Source: Candidatus Omnitrophota bacterium
GTDB taxonomy: Bacteria; Ratteibacteria; UBA8468; MWAK01
NCBI GenBank assembly: GCA_018829455.1
Contig: JAHJUB010000052.1
Span: 1-7,141 of the forward strand
DNA: 7,141 bases
Direction of reading: 5' to 3'
The notes under the pieces were generated by a model that was not told the DNA's origin, made no database searches, and saw nothing but the letters and a program-made list of their open reading frames with translations. Of this stretch, positions 5,832-7,141 are shown in pieces. The translations under genes were made by a program, and so were the position numbers. How positions within the stretch are numbered: position 1 is the first letter of the stretch; every line of letters begins with the position of its first letter.

Positions 5832-6065
5832 TCAGTGGTGACCGGAACTGCAGGAACCGCAGGAACCGGAGCGACAGCCGGCGCAGGAAGACCCTCCGGA
5901 CGCAGGAGAAGGTGATGAACTGCCCCGGCCGATGGAAAAAGGCGCGAACTCCTTCTTTGTTTTACCGCGGCATTTGGGGCAGGCTTCCGGCTTTTCTTCG
6001 GATGCCCGTACCAATTTTTCAAAACCAAACCCGCAGTCTTCACAGCGATAGCAGTATATCGGCAT
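5832..6065 (-). CDS. FmdB-family zinc ribbon protein
   Basis: A small 77-residue protein with the typical family opening MPIYxYRCEDCGFGFEK. Two CxxC knuckles (Cys8/Cys11 and Cys29/Cys32, in CPKC) would bind one zinc. Family members are described as putative regulators (named after a formamidase/amidase-linked gene) but have no settled function. Residue 5, usually acidic, is Cys. The C-terminal tail is Ser/Gly/Cys rich with two further CxxC motifs (CAGC 61-64, CGSC 69-72) and ends HH; such tails occur in the family and could bind metal. It starts three bases after the anti-sigma stop with no visible Shine-Dalgarno, suggesting coupled translation. Confidence 0.9.
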   Translation of the reverse strand: MPIYCYRCEDCGFGFEKLVRASEEKPEACPKCRGKTKKEFAPFSIGRGSSSPSPASGGSSCAGCRSGSCGSCSSGHH

Positions 6066-6068
6066 ATG

Positions 6069-6383
6069 TTAAGTTTTAATCTTTGTTTTTTTGCCTCTTC
6101 TCTTTTTAGTCGTCTTCCTTCTTATGATTAAACGTATGGCAGGGGGTTCGGGTTGAAATTCTCTTTCCAGTATTTGCATGATTCGGGAATGTAGTTCGTC
6201 CGGCACCTGGAGCAGCGGAAGGTTCCGGCAAAGCGCAATCGTTTTGCGAAAAGTTTCCAAAACGGCAACACACTCCGGACAGTCAATCAGATGTTCTTCC
6301 AGCAACCGGTTCCGGTTTGCATCAAGTTCGTTTTCCAGGTAGGCGGATAACGAAATCCGATAACGACGGCATATGATAACCAT
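6069..6383 (-). CDS. Zinc-binding anti-sigma factor (zf-HC2/ZAS type), soluble
   Basis: A 104-residue protein with the signature HLIDCPEC: His31, Cys35 and Cys38 (HxxxCxxC), plus Cys5 spaced 26 residues before the His as a likely fourth ligand. The segment LSAYLENELD (11-20) is typical of anti-sigma helices. Proteins of this type bind and hold an ECF sigma factor; in thiol-sensing members such as RsrA, oxidation of the zinc cysteines frees the sigma factor (family knowledge). There is no membrane segment, and the tail (about 83-104) is strongly basic, which fits a cytoplasmic sensor. Its ATG lies two bases after the sigma stop with no clear Shine-Dalgarno, as expected for coupled 1:1 expression. 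A third free cysteine (Cys52) is also present. Confidence 0.85.
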   Translation of the reverse strand: MVIICRRYRISLSAYLENELDANRNRLLEEHLIDCPECVAVLETFRKTIALCRNLPLLQVPDELHSRIMQILEREFQPEPPAIRLIIRRKTTKKRRGKKTKIKT

Positions 6384-6385
6384 GA

Positions 6386-6994
6386 TTAGTATTGAGCAAC
6401 CCTGTGTTTCTTTAGATGTTGAAAGTAAGTAGATAGTTTCTCGCGGAGCAGCGAACGGCTGCGGTGGAGCCGCGTTTTGACCGCCGATTCGCTGATTTTT
6501 AGTATCCGGGCAATCTCTTTAACAGGCAGGTCTTCTGTTTCGTAAAGAACGAAGGGTGTCCGGTAAATATCCGGCAGTCCCGCAATCTTCTTTTCCAGGA
6601 GTTCCCTTAATTCGGTGTTGGCTAGAGAAGCGGCCGGGTTGTGGGACCAGTCCGTAATTTCAAATGGTTGTTCTTCGCCGTCGTCTTTCCGGACGGTTGT
6701 CATTGATTCCAGTGAAATCGGCGCCCTTTTCTGTTTGCGCAGTTTCAGGAGGCAGAGGTTAATGGCAATTCGGTAGAACCAGGTGCCGAAAGTGGAACGG
6801 CCGGAGAATTTCGGCAGGGCCTGGAAAGCCCTGATAGCGGCTTCCTGAAGAACGTCGGCCGCGTCGGAACGGTTTCCCAGAATCCGGTAGGCCGAGCTAT
6901 AGGTCCGGGCCTCATATTTTTTGAGCAGTATCTCAAAAGCTTCCCGGTTTCCGTTTTTAGCTCTGGAAACCAGTTCCGCTTCTTTTTTTTTCAT
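6386..6994 (-). CDS. RNA polymerase ECF (sigma-70 family) sigma factor
   Basis: A 202-residue group 4 sigma factor. Region 2 spans about residues 7-90: the core-binding segment AYRILGNRSDAADVLQEAAIRAF and the -10 recognition segment FSGRSTFGTWFYRIAINLC. A linker (about 91-125) is followed by region 4 (about 128-190), with the helix-turn-helix LPVKEIARILKISESAVKTRLHRSRSLL that reads -35 elements. The C-terminus adds about 12 residues (FQHLKKHRVAQY). The gene is first in the minus-strand run and directly precedes its anti-sigma factor. ECF factors often autoregulate, and the upstream region holds a striking heptamer array. The ATG has no evident Shine-Dalgarno (TCTTAAAT precedes it), so translation may be weak. 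Confidence 0.95.
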   Translation of the reverse strand: MKKKEAELVSRAKNGNREAFEILLKKYEARTYSSAYRILGNRSDAADVLQEAAIRAFQALPKFSGRSTFGTWFYRIAINLCLLKLRKQKRAPISLESMTTVRKDDGEEQPFEITDWSHNPAASLANTELRELLEKKIAGLPDIYRTPFVLYETEDLPVKEIARILKISESAVKTRLHRSRSLLREKLSTYFQHLKKHRVAQY

Positions 6995-7031
6995 ATTTAA
7001 GAGCCGTTGCCGAAATTAAAAATTCCTTGAT

Positions 7032-7096
7032 TTTACAAGGGTCTTAGCCTTGTAAACTTTACAAATTTTTACAAATTCACAGAGACCTTTTTACAA
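7032..7096. promoter_or_regulatory. Operator-like heptamer array upstream of the sigma gene
   Basis: The heptamer TTTACAA occurs on the plus strand at 7032-7038, 7058-7064, 7068-7074 and 7090-7096, and inverted as TTGTAAA at 7050-7056. The inverted copy and its neighbour form TTGTAAACTTTACAA (7050-7064), a perfect 15-bp palindrome. The first and inverted copies also make a 9-bp stem, TTTACAAGG/CCTTGTAAA (7032-7040 and 7048-7056), around a seven-base loop. Box starts at 7058, 7068 and 7090 are 10 and 22 bp apart, near whole helical turns. The array begins 38 bp upstream of the sigma ATG, which suits a repressor or activator site. The factor is unknown. Confidence 0.5.
7058..7077. repeat. Perfect tandem decamer TTTACAAATT x2
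   Basis: Two exact head-to-tail copies of TTTACAAATT, with a near copy (TTTACAAAATT) at 7090-7100. It is part of the operator-like array. Confidence 0.75.
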
Positions 7097-7141
7097 AATT
7101 AAATTTCAGTTCTTTGAAAATCAGAAGCGAAAACCTACACT

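Noticed and set aside
7101..7141. Right edge with TTCTTTGAAAA and a GAAAACC-like tail, reminiscent of a CRISPR leader-repeat boundary
   Set aside because: No repeated unit is present within the window and 40 bases are too few to support the idea; only the adjoining sequence could show an array.

Overview
The window looks like a chromosomal segment of an anaerobic, probably uncultivated bacterium. A NrdG-type radical SAM activase implies anaerobic dNTP synthesis, and the mix of a TPR/HEAT secreted protein, an FmdB zinc ribbon, a short zinc anti-sigma factor and scattered palindromic repeats is common in candidate-phylum and deep-branching Gram-negative genomes. I cannot fix the phylum from the sequence. 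There is no phage, plasmid, CRISPR or RNA gene that I can support.

Left arm (1-1443, + strand): the 3' part of a NagB/SugarP-isomerase-like gene, followed 11 bp later by a PIG-L family deacetylase behind a strong Shine-Dalgarno. The pair suggests amino-sugar or N-acyl-sugar handling, but the NagB-like protein has lost recognisable catalytic and phosphate-binding residues.

Middle and right (1444-6994, - strand, read from right to left): an eight-gene co-directional run. It starts with an ECF sigma factor and a soluble zinc anti-sigma factor, then an FmdB zinc ribbon, a NrdG-like radical SAM activase, a TlpA/ResA-like exported thioredoxin, a xylose-isomerase-like TIM-barrel enzyme, a cytosolic thioredoxin and a secreted TPR/HEAT repeat protein. 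The first six genes are packed with 2-15 bp gaps, and the theme is thiol/zinc/redox chemistry under an ECF switch. The - strand run meets the + strand PIG-L gene tail to tail with no base between the two stop codons.

The thioredoxin gene is flanked on both sides by mobile-looking palindromes. Downstream is a 271-bp non-autonomous element (3023-3293) with about 32-bp terminal inverted repeats, a TAA target duplication and two internal palindromic arms, which together would fold as a three-way junction. Its terminal repeat supplies the last five residues and the stop codon of the thioredoxin gene, while its other end lies 19 bp upstream of the TPR/HEAT gene start. Upstream is a 72-bp G/C-rich palindrome (3645-3716), three bases beyond the isomerase gene stop.

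Upstream of the sigma gene (6995-7141) is an A/T-rich region with five copies of the heptamer TTTACAA/TTGTAAA, including a 15-bp palindrome and a perfect tandem decamer, which looks like an operator array. These two non-coding structures are the most novel signals in the window.
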